Origin: Caldilineae bacterium
GTDB taxonomy: Bacteria; Chloroflexota; Anaerolineae; Epilineales; Epilineaceae
DNA length: 64,000 bases
Assembly (NCBI GenBank): GCA_020634625.1
Contig: JACKBJ010000018.1
Location: forward strand, 1-64,000
Direction: 5' to 3'
Positions 19,901 through 29,400 of this stretch are shown in pieces (position 1 is the first letter of the stretch; the number at the start of each line of letters is the position of its first letter). A program made the translations under genes and the position numbers. The notes beneath the pieces were generated by a model that was not told where the DNA came from, did not search any database, and saw only the letters and a program-made list of their open reading frames with translations.

Positions 19901-22900
19901 CGGTAACGGTGCCGCCGGCCACCGAGCAGCTGACCGTGTCGTCCGGATCGATCGGCTCGCAGCGCAGGAAGCGCTCGCCCAGGATCCCGAACTGCTTGAA
20001 GTCCAGGAAGTCCTGGATCGCGATGTTGCGCGCCACCGACCAGCCCAGGTTGCCGAAGTCGATCCGGTAGCGGTGCTCCTCACCGGCGATGGCGTGATCC
20101 GGCTCCTGCGGCCGGTCCAGCGCCGGGCTGGCCGGGACGTCGACCTTCTGGATGTAGACGTCCGCCACGGCCGTCACGCTCGTGCTCGCGCTGGAGAAGT
20201 TGTTGTTGAGGAAGGGATCATCGGTCGTCGGCAGGATCGGCGGGATCTGCGGGAAGGGGAAGGGCAGGAAGGCCCCCGGCTGCGCCGGCGGGCTCGACGG
20301 GCCCCACCAGACGAAGGCGCCGTTGACCAGCGTCGTCTTGTCCGGCACCGCCGGGTCGACCGAGACGTAGATGTCGAAGGTCACCCGCGCGCCGGCCGGG
20401 ACCGTGCCCAGGTCGCACCACAGCACCTGGCCGAACTTGCCGCCGGCGGGGTTGAAGACACCCAGCTCCTGCAGCTGCTGGTCGGCGCGGCACTCGGCGC
20501 CGACCGCCCGGATGAAGGTCAGCGGGTCGTGGTCCAGGCCCGAGTCGGTCTGGCCCGGTAGGAGGTCGAGCACCTGCACGTTGCGCGCATCCGATGCGCC
20601 GTTGTTCTGCACCGTGATCTCGTAGCGCAGCGGGTGGCCCGCCGTCACCTGGCCCGGCAGGTCCTGCAGGATCTCGCGCCGCAGCGTGGCATCCCAGCCC
20701 GTCTTGACCTGGCCAACCGAGAGCTTGGTGATGGACATGTCGGCCCAGGCGTCGACGATCGTCTGCACGAAGGCGTGGTTGTCGGCGTTCGAGGGGTCGA
20801 ACTGCTCCGAGTAGACGTTCACGTCGTTCTCGAGCACCGTGCCCGGATCCAGGCTCGGGTCGACCAGGACGTCGAAGGTCAGGACGATCGGCTCGCCCTC
20901 GCCGTCGCCGCTCGGAATCGTGCCCAGGCCGCAGACGAGGCGGTCCAGCGGGTCGCCCGGCGTCCCGGTCTCGCAGCTACCCTGGTCGATCGACAGGCTG
21001 CCCGGCACGATCGTCACGCCGGCCGGCAGCCGGTCGGTCAGGACCACGTTCTCGGCCGTCGAGGGGCCGTCGTTGGTCACGCCGATGGTGTAGCGGATGC
21101 GCCGGCCGGCGGTGGCCTTGGTCGGGCTGGTGGCGTAGTTGGCCGCCGCTGGGAAGGCGCCGGGGTTGCCGATGTCGAAGATCCGGCCCGCCTGGCCGGC
21201 CACCTGCACCTCGCCCAGGGCCGTCTTGGTCACGGCCAGGTCGACCGTGTCGAAGACCGACAGCGGGACCATGGCCATGTTGTTCGACAGGTCCGGGTCC
21301 GGCGTGTCGGCCGTCACCGTGGTCGTGTTGGTCAGGTCGAGGCCCTCGTTGGCCGTCAGGTTGATCGTGATGATCATCCGGCCCATGTCCGAGGGGCTGC
21401 GCGGGTTGAGCCAGTTGGCGCCCATCGTCGACAGATCGAAGACGCCCGTCGCGAGGCCGAAGTTGCAGTTGAACTCGTCGATCAGACCAGCCTCGGTCCG
21501 GATCGACACGGAGCATCCGTTGGCGCGCACGAAACCGCTGGTCACCAGCGTGTCGGTGACCACGATGTTGCGCGAGGACGAGGGGCCGAGGTTGTCGACC
21601 AGAATCGTGTAGGTGAACTGCTCGCCGGCCTGCACGCCCGTGTGCGGCTCGACGATCTTGGTGATCTTGAGGTCGGCCAGGTCCTGGACGAAGCAACTGT
21701 CCTCGTCGAAGTTGTTGGTCAGGTTGGCGTCGATCGAGAGCGACGTGACCGAGGCCTCGGCGGTGATGACGGTCGTACCGGTGGGCTCGGCGCGCACCAG
21801 GCCCGGATCGACGCGGGTCTTGATCAGGAACTCGACGAACTCGAAGCGCTCGATGTCGCCCAGGTCGCAGGTCAAGATCGTCGGCGCGGCGCCGCCACCA
21901 GCCGGCGTGCAGCTGTCCGTGTCGGCGAGGTAGGCGACCCCCACCGGCAGCGTGATCGTCGCTGTCGCGTTGATGGCCGTGTCCGGCCCGCTGTTGTACA
22001 CACCGACTCGATAGACGACCTCGTTGCCGGCCCACACCGTGTTTGGCGGCGGATCGCTCTGGTCGGCACCTACAGGAGCGGCGGCATCCGCGACGAGGCC
22101 ACCACCATTGCCACCACCGCCCCCCTTGAGCGCCTGAATGAAGATCGAGAGATCTGACCGCGGGTTGGGCTGGAAGTCAAACGTCGTGCGCTCCCCGAGA
22201 ACGGAGAGATAGAAGCCATCGACGTTGGAGAGGAAACCCAGATTGAAGGAGCCCTGATTGACACCCGCCGAGCCCGGGCAGGGCACGGTGACGTTGCCAG
22301 GGCCGCAGGCTGGAGCCTCACGAATCGTGGCGTTTGGGAAGAGCGCGAGGATCGCGCTCCAACTGCATGGCGAACCCTGCCCGCAGCCCCCTGCACCCGT
22401 GTTGATCCACCACTTGGCGGCGCCTCCAGCATAGGCGTCCCAAGTCTGCCAGACGTCCGTCAGGACGGCGGCATTTCCCTGGTCGACATAGGGTTCGTAG
22501 ACCATGTAAGCATCGCTCGTCCCGCCGCCGTCGAGATCGATGCGGAGGTTGATCGAGCTCACACCGGCGACGAACCCCGTCGATGCCGGATCGCGATACG
22601 TCGAGTATCCGATCCCATCGATGTCGGCCAACCGTGTCGTGTCGTAGAGATCGGTCAGTAGCTGCACTTTGGCCGCGTTGTCCGACCGTGTGTCAAGTTG
22701 AAAGCTGCCCAGTCCGAATGGCGGCGTGGATGGGCCCGCCTCGAAAGCACCCGTTCCCGGCGCTCGCGTGTCTGCCGGGTACCAAGTCACCCCGATGTCG
22801 TTAGGGGTAACGACAACCGTGGTATCCGCTGCAGCGGTCCGTGTTGCATGCAATCCCATGACGGTTGCCAAACAAGTCGCCGCCAAGTAGATGCTGGCTC

Positions 22901-22922
22901 GACTGCGAAGTGAACGATTCAT
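16902..22922 (-). CDS. Giant secreted DUF11-repeat protein A
   Basis: 2006 aa from the ATG at 22922, which follows AAGGAG at 9 bases; the signal peptide is MNRSLRSRASIYLAATCLA and on to about residue 33. Residues 35-275 form a unique head, fairly rich in Asp and Cys. Residues 276-1395 hold seven DUF11-type beta domains, each opening like DLKITKIVEP or DLSIEKTDIFG and ending NN before the next. The last 610 residues contain four modules whose starts read LPYLGGEDCEAWLQVQN, APLIFASNAGLNTTLWLQN, APLIYSEYQGWDTAIQVQN and VPMLSKGNRGVNSELAITN. There is no LPXTG motif or C-terminal helix. DUF11 proteins are large surface or secreted stalks, and an adhesive or sheath role is a guess. The gene has a terminator hairpin and a paralogue immediately upstream. 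Confidence 0.85.
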   Translation of the reverse strand: MNRSLRSRASIYLAATCLATVMGLHATRTAAADTTVVVTPNDIGVTWYPADTRAPGTGAFEAGPSTPPFGLGSFQLDTRSDNAAKVQLLTDLYDTTRLADIDGIGYSTYRDPASTGFVAGVSSINLRIDLDGGGTSDAYMVYEPYVDQGNAAVLTDVWQTWDAYAGGAAKWWINTGAGGCGQGSPCSWSAILALFPNATIREAPACGPGNVTVPCPGSAGVNQGSFNLGFLSNVDGFYLSVLGERTTFDFQPNPRSDLSIFIQALKGGGGGNGGGLVADAAAPVGADQSDPPPNTVWAGNEVVYRVGVYNSGPDTAINATATITLPVGVAYLADTDSCTPAGGGAAPTILTCDLGDIERFEFVEFLIKTRVDPGLVRAEPTGTTVITAEASVTSLSIDANLTNNFDEDSCFVQDLADLKITKIVEPHTGVQAGEQFTYTILVDNLGPSSSRNIVVTDTLVTSGFVRANGCSVSIRTEAGLIDEFNCNFGLATGVFDLSTMGANWLNPRSPSDMGRMIITINLTANEGLDLTNTTTVTADTPDPDLSNNMAMVPLSVFDTVDLAVTKTALGEVQVAGQAGRIFDIGNPGAFPAAANYATSPTKATAGRRIRYTIGVTNDGPSTAENVVLTDRLPAGVTIVPGSLSIDQGSCETGTPGDPLDRLVCGLGTIPSGDGEGEPIVLTFDVLVDPSLDPGTVLENDVNVYSEQFDPSNADNHAFVQTIVDAWADMSITKLSVGQVKTGWDATLRREILQDLPGQVTAGHPLRYEITVQNNGASDARNVQVLDLLPGQTDSGLDHDPLTFIRAVGAECRADQQLQELGVFNPAGGKFGQVLWCDLGTVPAGARVTFDIYVSVDPAVPDKTTLVNGAFVWWGPSSPPAQPGAFLPFPFPQIPPILPTTDDPFLNNNFSSASTSVTAVADVYIQKVDVPASPALDRPQEPDHAIAGEEHRYRIDFGNLGWSVARNIAIQDFLDFKQFGILGERFLRCEPIDPDDTVSCSVAGGTVTVNSMFVQNDAIIPGNLNPGDAFGFYLITEVDPGYVLDGTDLLATNRAQITTTTTDFHPQNNTDSHDTEIIAVADLSIEKTDIFGNPLTDPDNAFLMCDPVQPGGMITYDLTVTNDGPSDAADVYVVDQLPADYVVVDPAQVVVTVDDGEVSVGQVVEVRDDGRITVRLGNDRNNAGQPELGRLNAGSTVRITIAVMVRRDAQCGGSAVNHAYVEARANAADWPDAPDLLPGIGGGPRTPTFDPDETNNRALETTRIECPKIAVNKTVSFNGQCPGSNVTRINEPGQPVTFCYEITNTGTTYLDTIVVTDTLTTKTQMMTVVFTDTITSGADPKVPVAPGETVLRQVTVPHFTKECGIATDTVVVTATPVNSGRTIYPCLAPVAAQDTAVVEVPCAGLDWRVALPYLGGEDCEAWLQVQNVGDYDTKALLVVWGDPGFCPPQAAGPLKVECTGLLRPGSAWSFAMGQLPTGARSAIAYSMNASDLIKSPRGNDRPFADVACDALFQEIVGSHTLWAEFDLAYRLQQTYYGDWDQSGLHQTVLDFGAHQGEPLVVSVNRSCPDAGDPNAKSNAAYSGLSRDMLGVRDPATGAYMSYAPLIFASNAGLNTTLWLQNAGDECTSLEIWLKGQDNCLRPIIGDILTLSPGESYGFDPNTVVGPDWLGSAWIRATQPMALVVDTVGTNHFTSYVGVAADNDPLGYSYGNQVSFAPLIYSEYQGWDTAIQVQNLSPVTNAKVKVYFLDRSGDVITTLVDWICPRGSQTFFLPTIAALGGNWVGSARVESQSWWAPGTNPVDYPKISSVVLLEKWSDPARTTRREAVAYNGQTECLLYDWQVGSGKGGTQSGSAVFAVPMLSKGNRGVNSELAITNLVAKPGFTDFAIFIYDQNGLLDFVCQKLHDRQVEYIDLATWGYVPPNFLGSAVVSATFWEHDVFDPSGNFARNLVGLGGVVVERIGARQGEPDIPGDESKAFEAVPVFDHFGPEGWLGEAPRCPGQPGWNP
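16913..19155. repeat. Long direct repeat, copy 1 (3' end of giant gene A)
   Basis: Aligned without any gap to 23451-25693 (constant offset 6538) with only scattered substitutions, some clustered (for instance around 17655-17675). Homology continues at lower identity, with small indels, through the DUF11 region to about 21680. This indicates a recent duplication or ongoing gene conversion. Confidence 0.9.
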
Positions 22923-23439
22923 CGATTTCGGCTCCTTGGGATTGCAGCACCAGGACTGCAAACGTGTTCGGGACTCATGGCACTTTGCCATGTCGCGTAC
23001 GCGATACGCGATGACGCAAGAATGGGAGCGCTCCGGTCCCTGACCGAGACCAATCGACCAGCGGGCGGCGAGGTCGATGTGTGCACGATTCCATCATCGA
23101 GAGCAGACAACTCTCGAAATTGCCCCAACTGTCGGTCAACTGACGAAACAAACAGGACGCCTTCCGAAACGAAGCGCCTGCTGCACTCGCCCTAACGTTT
23201 CTTGAATGCCGAAGGATACGGGTGAGCGACAATCCACTTCTGGCTCGTGGCGTGGTTTGGAGATGCTCGCCTGGTGCTTTGACCAATCACCGGCGACCTT
23301 CGTATGCAGGTCACGCTTCAATCGAAACGCTTCCGGGGCCGCGCGAATCGCGCGGCCCCGGAAGATGGTACTCGCCGAATCAGCTCGGCACTTGGGCAGA
23401 ACTCGCGCTCGTCGAGCCTCACCCTAGACCGTCAGCGGC
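22923..23439. other. Intergenic region between the two giant genes
   Basis: 517 bases, visibly less GC-rich than the flanks. It contains the leader of giant gene A, a perfect 7-bp palindrome CATGGCA-CTT-TGCCATG (22976-22992) followed by alternating CGCGTACGCG runs, and the terminator hairpin of giant gene B at 23330-23364. I see no convincing promoter or small gene. Confidence 0.5.
23330..23364 (-). terminator. Terminator-like perfect hairpin after the second giant gene
   Basis: A 16-bp perfect stem (CTTCCGGGGCCGCGCG with its complement, loop AAT), 76 bases after the stop at 23440. On the minus strand the stem is followed by CGTTTCGATT, a weak T-tract. Confidence 0.65.
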
Positions 23440-26400
23440 TCAGGGCCCGAAGCCCGGCTGCCCCGGGCAGCGCGGCGCCTCGCCCAGCCAGCCCTCCGGG
23501 CCGAAGTGGTCGAAGACCGGCACCGCCTCGAAGGCCTTGCTCTCGTCGCCCGGGATGTCCGGCTCACCCTGCCGCGCCCCGATCCGCTCGACCACCACGC
23601 CGCCCAAGCCGACCAGGTTGCGCGCAAAGTTGCCGCTCGGGTCGAACACGTCGTGCTCCCAGAACGTCGCGCTCACGACCGCGCTGCCCAGGAAGTTCGG
23701 CGGCACGTAGCCCCAGGTCGCCAGGTCGATGTACTCCACCTGCCGGTCGTGCAGCTTCTGGCACACGAAGTCCAGGAGCCCGTTCTGGTCGTAGATGAAG
23801 ATCGCGAAGTCCGTGAAGCCCGGCTTCGCCACCAGGTTCGTGATCGCCAGCTCGCTGTTGACGCCGCGGTTGCCCTTGCTCAGCATCGGCACCGCGAACA
23901 CCGCCGAGCCCGACTGCGTCCCGCCCTTGCCCGAGCCCACCTGCCAGTCGTACAGCAGGCACTCCGTCTGCCCGTTGTAGGCCACCGCCTCGCGGCGGGT
24001 GGTGCGCGCCGGGTCGCTCCACTTCTCCAGCAGCACCACGCTCGAGATCTTCGGGTAGTCCACCGGGTTCGTCCCCGGCGCCCACCAGCTCTGGCTCTCC
24101 ACGCGCGCGCTGCCGACCCAGTTGCCGCCCAGCGCCGCGATCGTCGGCAGGAAGAAGGTCTGGCTGCCCCGCGGGCAGATCCAGTCGACGAGGGTGGTGA
24201 TCACGTCCCCCGACCGGTCCAGGAAGTACACCTTCACCTTCGCGTTCGTCACCGGCGACAGGTTCTGCACCTGGATCGCCGTGTCCCAGCCCTGGTACTC
24301 CGAGTAGATCAGCGGCGCGAAGCTCACCTGGTTGCCGTAGCTGTAGCCCAGCGGGTCGTTGTCCGCCGCCACCCCCACGTAGCTCGTGAAGTGGTTCGTC
24401 CCCACCGTGTCCACCACCAGCGCCATCGGCTGCGTCGCCCGGATCCAGGCCGAGCCCAGCCAGTCCGGCCCCACCACCGTGTTCGGGTCGAAGCCGTAGC
24501 TCTCGCCCGGGCTCAGCGTCAGGATGTCCCCGATGATCGGCCGCAGGCAGTTGTCCTGCCCCTTCAGCCAGATCTCCAGGCTCGTGCACTCGTCGCCCGC
24601 GTTCTGCAGCCACAGCGTCGTGTTCAGTCCGGCGTTCGACGCGAAGATCAGCGGCGCGTACGACATGTACGCCCCCGTCGCCGGATCGCGCACGCCCAGC
24701 ATGTCGCGCGACAGGCCCGAGTAGGCCGCGTTCGACTTCGCGTTCGGGTCGCCGGCGTCCGGGCAGCTGCGGTTCACGCTCACCACCAGAGGCTCGCCCT
24801 GGTGCGCCCCGAAGTCCAGCACCGTCTGGTGCAGCCCGCTCTGGTCCCAGTCGCCGTAGTAGGTCTGCTGCAGCCGGTAGGCCAGGTCGAACTCGGCCCA
24901 CAGCGTGTGGCTGCCCACGATCTCCTGGAACAGCGCGTCGCAGGCCACGTCGGCGAAGGGCCGGTCGTTGCCGCGCGGGCTCTTGATCAGGTCCGAGGCG
25001 TTCATCGAGTAGGCGATCGCGCTCCGCGCGCCCGTCGGCAGCTGCCCCATCGCGAAGCTCCAGGCACTGCCGGGCCGGAGCAAGCCGGTGCACTCCACCT
25101 TCAGCGGACCCGCCGCCTGCGGCGGGCAGAAGCCCGGGTCGCCCCAGACCACCAGGAGCGCCTTGGTGTCGTAGTCGCCCACGTTCTGCACCTGCAGCCA
25201 GGCCTCGCAGTCCTCGCCGCCCAGGTAGGGCAGCGCCACCCGCCAGTCCAGACCGGCGCAAGGCACTTCCACGACCGCCGTGTCCTGGGCCGCCACCGGC
25301 GCCAGGCAGGGGTAGATCGTGCGGCCGGAGTTCACCGGCACGGCCGTCACCTGCACCGTGTCGGTGGCGATGCCGCACTCCTTCGTGAAGTGCGGCACGG
25401 TCACCTGGCGCAGCACCGTCTCGCCCGGCGCGACCGGCACCTTCGGGTCGGCGCCCGAGGTGATGGTGTCGGTGAAGACCACCGTCATCATCTGGGTCTT
25501 CGTGGTGAGGGTGTCCGTCACCACGATCGTGTCGAGGTAGGTCGTGCCGGTGTTGGTGATCTCGTAGCAGAAGGTCACCGGCTGGCCGGGCTCGTTGATG
25601 CGGGTCACGTTCGAGCCGGGGCACTGACCGTTGAAGCTGACCGTCTTGTTGACGGCGATCTTCGGGCACTCGATCTTGGTGGTCTCGAGGGCCCGGTTGT
25701 TCGTCTCGTCCGGGTCGAAGGTCGGCGTCCGCGGGCCGCCGGCCAGGCCAGGTCGGTAATCCGGCGCCACCGGCCAGACCGCGTCGTTGCGGCGCGTCTC
25801 GACGTAGGCGTGGTTCACCGCGCTGCCGCCGCACCTGGCGTCGCGGCGCACCATCACCGCGATCTGGATCTGCACCGAGCTGCCGGCGTTGAGCCGGCCC
25901 AGCTGCGGCGTGCCGGCGTTGTTGCGGTCGAAGCCGACGCGGACCGTGATCCGGCCGTCGTCGCGGACCTCGACCACCTCGCCGTTGGTGACCTCGCCGT
26001 CGTCGACCGTCACGACCACCTGCGCCGGGTCGACCACCACGTAGTCGGCCGGCAGCTGGTCCACCACGTAGACGTCGGCCGCGTCGGAGGGCCCGTCGTT
26101 GGTCACGGTCAGCGTGTAGTTGATCATCCCGCCCGGCTGCACCGGGTCGCACATCAGGAAGTAGTTGTCCGGATCGGTCAGCGGGTCGCCGAAGACGTCG
26201 GTCTTCTCGATCGACAGGTCGGCCGCCGCGATGATCTCGGTGTCGTGCGAGTCGCTGTTGTTCTGCGGGTGGAAGTCGGTCGTCGTGGTCGTGATCTGGG
26301 CACGGTTGGTCGCCACCAGGTCGGTGCCGTCCAGCACGTAGCCGGCATCCACCTCGGTGATCAGGTAGAAGCCGAAGGTGTCGCCCGGGTTGAGGTTGCC

Positions 26401-29400
26401 GGGGATGATCGGATCGTTCTGCACGAACATGCTGTTGACGGTGACGGTGCCGCCGGCCACCGAGCAGCTGACCGTGTCGTCCGGGTCGATCGGCTCGCAG
26501 CGCAGGAAGCGCTCGCCCAGCAGACCCGGCTGCTTGAAGTCCAGGAAGTCCTGGATCATGATGCCGCGCGCCACCGACCAGCCCAGGTTGCCGAAGTCGA
26601 TCCGGTAGCGGTGCTCCTCGCCGGCCATGGCCAGGTCGGGCTCCTGCGGCCGATCCAGCGCCGGGCTGGCCGGGACGTCGGTCTTCTGGATGAAGACATC
26701 CGCCACGGCCGTCACGTTCGTGGTCGTGCTGGCGAAGTTGTTGGTCACGAAGGGATCGTCGGTGGTCGGCAGGAGCGGCGGGATCTGCGGGAAGGGGAAG
26801 GGCAGGAAGGCGCCCGGCTGCGCCGGCGGGCTCGAGGGGCCCCACCACACGAAGGCGCCGTTGGTCAGCGTCGTCGCGTTCGGCACCGCCGGGTCGACCG
26901 TCACGTAGATGTCGAAGGTCACGCGCGCGCCGGCCGGGATGTCGCCCAGGTCGCACCACAGCAGCTGGCCGAACTTGCCGCCAGCGGGACCGAAGATGCC
27001 GAGCTCCTGCAGCTGCTGGTCGGCTCGGCAGACCGCGCCCACCGCGCCCAGGTAGGTCAGCGGATCGTGCGTCAGGCCGGTGTCGGTCTGGCCCGGCAGC
27101 AGATCCAGCACCTGCACGTTCCGCGCATCCGAGGCGCCGTTGTTCTGCACCGTGATCTCGTAGCGCAGCGGATGGCCGGCCGTCACCTGGCCCGGCAGGT
27201 CCTGCAGGATCTCGCGCCGCAGCGTGGCATCCCAGCCGGTCTTGACCTGGCCCACCGAGAGCTTGGTGATGCTCATGTCGGCCCAGGTGTCGACGATCGT
27301 CTGCACGAACGCGTGGTTGTTGGCGTTGCTCGGATCGAACTGCTCCGAGTACACGTTCACGTCGTTCTCGAGCACCGTGCCCGGGTCCAGGCTCGGGTCC
27401 ACCAGCACGTCGAAGGTCAGGACCACCGGCAGAGCGCCGGACGCGATCGTGCCCAGGCCGCAGGTCAGCCGATCCGAGGGATCGCCCGGCGTGCCCGTCT
27501 CGCAACTGCCCTGACCGATCGACAGGCTGCCCGGCACGATCGTCACGCCGGCCGGCAGCCGGTCGGTCAGCACCACGTTCTCGGCCGTCGAGGGGCCGTC
27601 GTTGGTCACGTTCACGGTGTAGCGAATGCGCCGGCCGGCCGTCGCGCGGGTCGCGCTGGTGGCGTAGTTGGCCGCCGCCGGGAAGGCGCCGGGGTTGCCG
27701 ATGTCGAAGATTCGGCCCGCCTGGCCGGCCACCTGCACCTCGCCCTGGGCCGTCTTGGTCACCGCCAGGTCGACCGTGTCGAAGACCGACAGCGGGACCA
27801 TGGCCATGTTGTTCGACAGGTCCGGATCCGGCGTGTCGGCCGTGACCGTGACCGTATTGGTCAGGTCGATCCCCTCCAGCGCCGTCAGGTTGATCGTGAT
27901 GATCATCCGGCCCATGTCCGACGGGCTGCGCGGGTTGAGCCAGTTGGCGCCCATCGTCGCCAGGTCGAAGACGCCGGTCGAGAGCGCGAAGTTGCAGTCG
28001 AACTCGTCGATCGCGCCGCCGGCCGTGCGGATCGACAGCGAGCAGCCGTTGGCCCGCACGAAGCCGCTGGTCACCAGCGTGTCCGTGACCACGATGTTGC
28101 GCGAGGACGAGGGGCCGAGGTTGTCGACCAGGATCGTGTAGGTGAACTGCTCGCCGGCCTGCACGCCCGTGTGCGGCTCGACGATCTTGGTGATCTTCAG
28201 GTCGGCCGACTCCTGGACGAAGCAGCTGACCTCGTCGAAGTTGTTGACCAGGTTGGGATCCGGGGTGTCGGAGCGCACTTCGACCTCGACCGTGGCGACG
28301 ATCGTCCCGGTCGTGGTGTTGACCACCGCATCGGGCCGCGTGCGGGTCTTGATCAAGAACTCCTGGGTATCGAAGGCCGCCATGTCGCCCAGGCTACAGG
28401 TGAGCACCTGCCCGCCCGACGGCGAGAGGCCCGTCACCATGCAATTGTCCGTATCGGCCAGGTACTGCACCTCCAGCGGCAGGGTGACCGCCACGGTCAC
28501 GTCAACCGCGACGGCGGGACCGCCGTTGTAGACACTCACCTCGTAGATGATCTCGTTTCCGGCCCAGACCGTGTTCGGCGGGGGATCGCTCTGCGTGCCG
28601 GCGCCACCCTTGAGTGCGCGAACGTCGACCGAGAGATCCGCGTCACAGCCCGGGTTGGCGTCGAAGTAGACCTGGTGGCTGCCGCCGTTGTTGCCGGTGA
28701 AGACCGAGAACACCTGGTTGTTGGCGAAGGAGACGCCGTTGTACTCACCAATGCGCAGCGTGGGCGGCGGCCCACTAAAGCGCGCCGAGGAGCCCAGGTC
28801 GGGGTCGAAGGGCGCGTCGTTGATCTTGAACTCGGGCCGGAAGCTCAACCCGCCGTTCGAGCTGACGGCGACGTAGGTGTCGAGCAAGAAGTTGCCGTTG
28901 CCGTTGGTCGCGCCAGCGCGCGTATCCCACCATTGGACCGCGACACAGCCGCTTCCGGCATCGATGGCGGCAGTCGGGAAGAACTGGATCGCGCTTCCGC
29001 CGTCGGAGTTGACGCGCGTGGGTGCGCCCCAGCTGACACCGAAGTTGGTCGAGCGCGCGATGAAGACGTCCATGTCGTCGCCGCCCCCACCCTGCGCTCC
29101 GTTGGTCGGATCGTCGTTGGCCACGACGTAGACGCGACTCGGGTTGGACGGATCGGGTAGGATCCAGGGTTGACCCGAGCCCTGGGTCCAGGAAACGCTT
29201 CCGCCCAGCTTGCGCGAGGCGGTCTGTACATTGAAGGTGATGTCGGCGTTCCCCGCGCCGAAAGCCAGGCTCCTCTGCGGATAGCTCACGCCGCCGTCGG
29301 TCGAGCGCAGAACCACGATCATGCCGCTGCCACCGTCGGGCGCTCCGCCGGCGAAACCGGGCTGAGCGTGATAGGCAACGTAGACATCGCCGTTGGAAGC

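Noticed and set aside
22976..22992. Perfect palindrome CATGGCA-CTT-TGCCATG as an attachment site or operator
   Set aside because: A single short copy in a gene leader, with no integrase, repeat partner or known regulator site. Too weak to claim.
16913..25693. Mobile element or insertion sequence explaining the long direct repeat
   Set aside because: The repeat is the coding end of two paralogous genes, and no transposase, target duplication or terminal repeat was seen.
23506..29160. Antisense open frame of nearly 1900 codons opposite giant gene B
   Set aside because: Its translation is an Arg/His/Val-rich low-complexity chain, and the same occurs opposite giant gene A. The sense strand has signal peptide, ribosome site and known domains.
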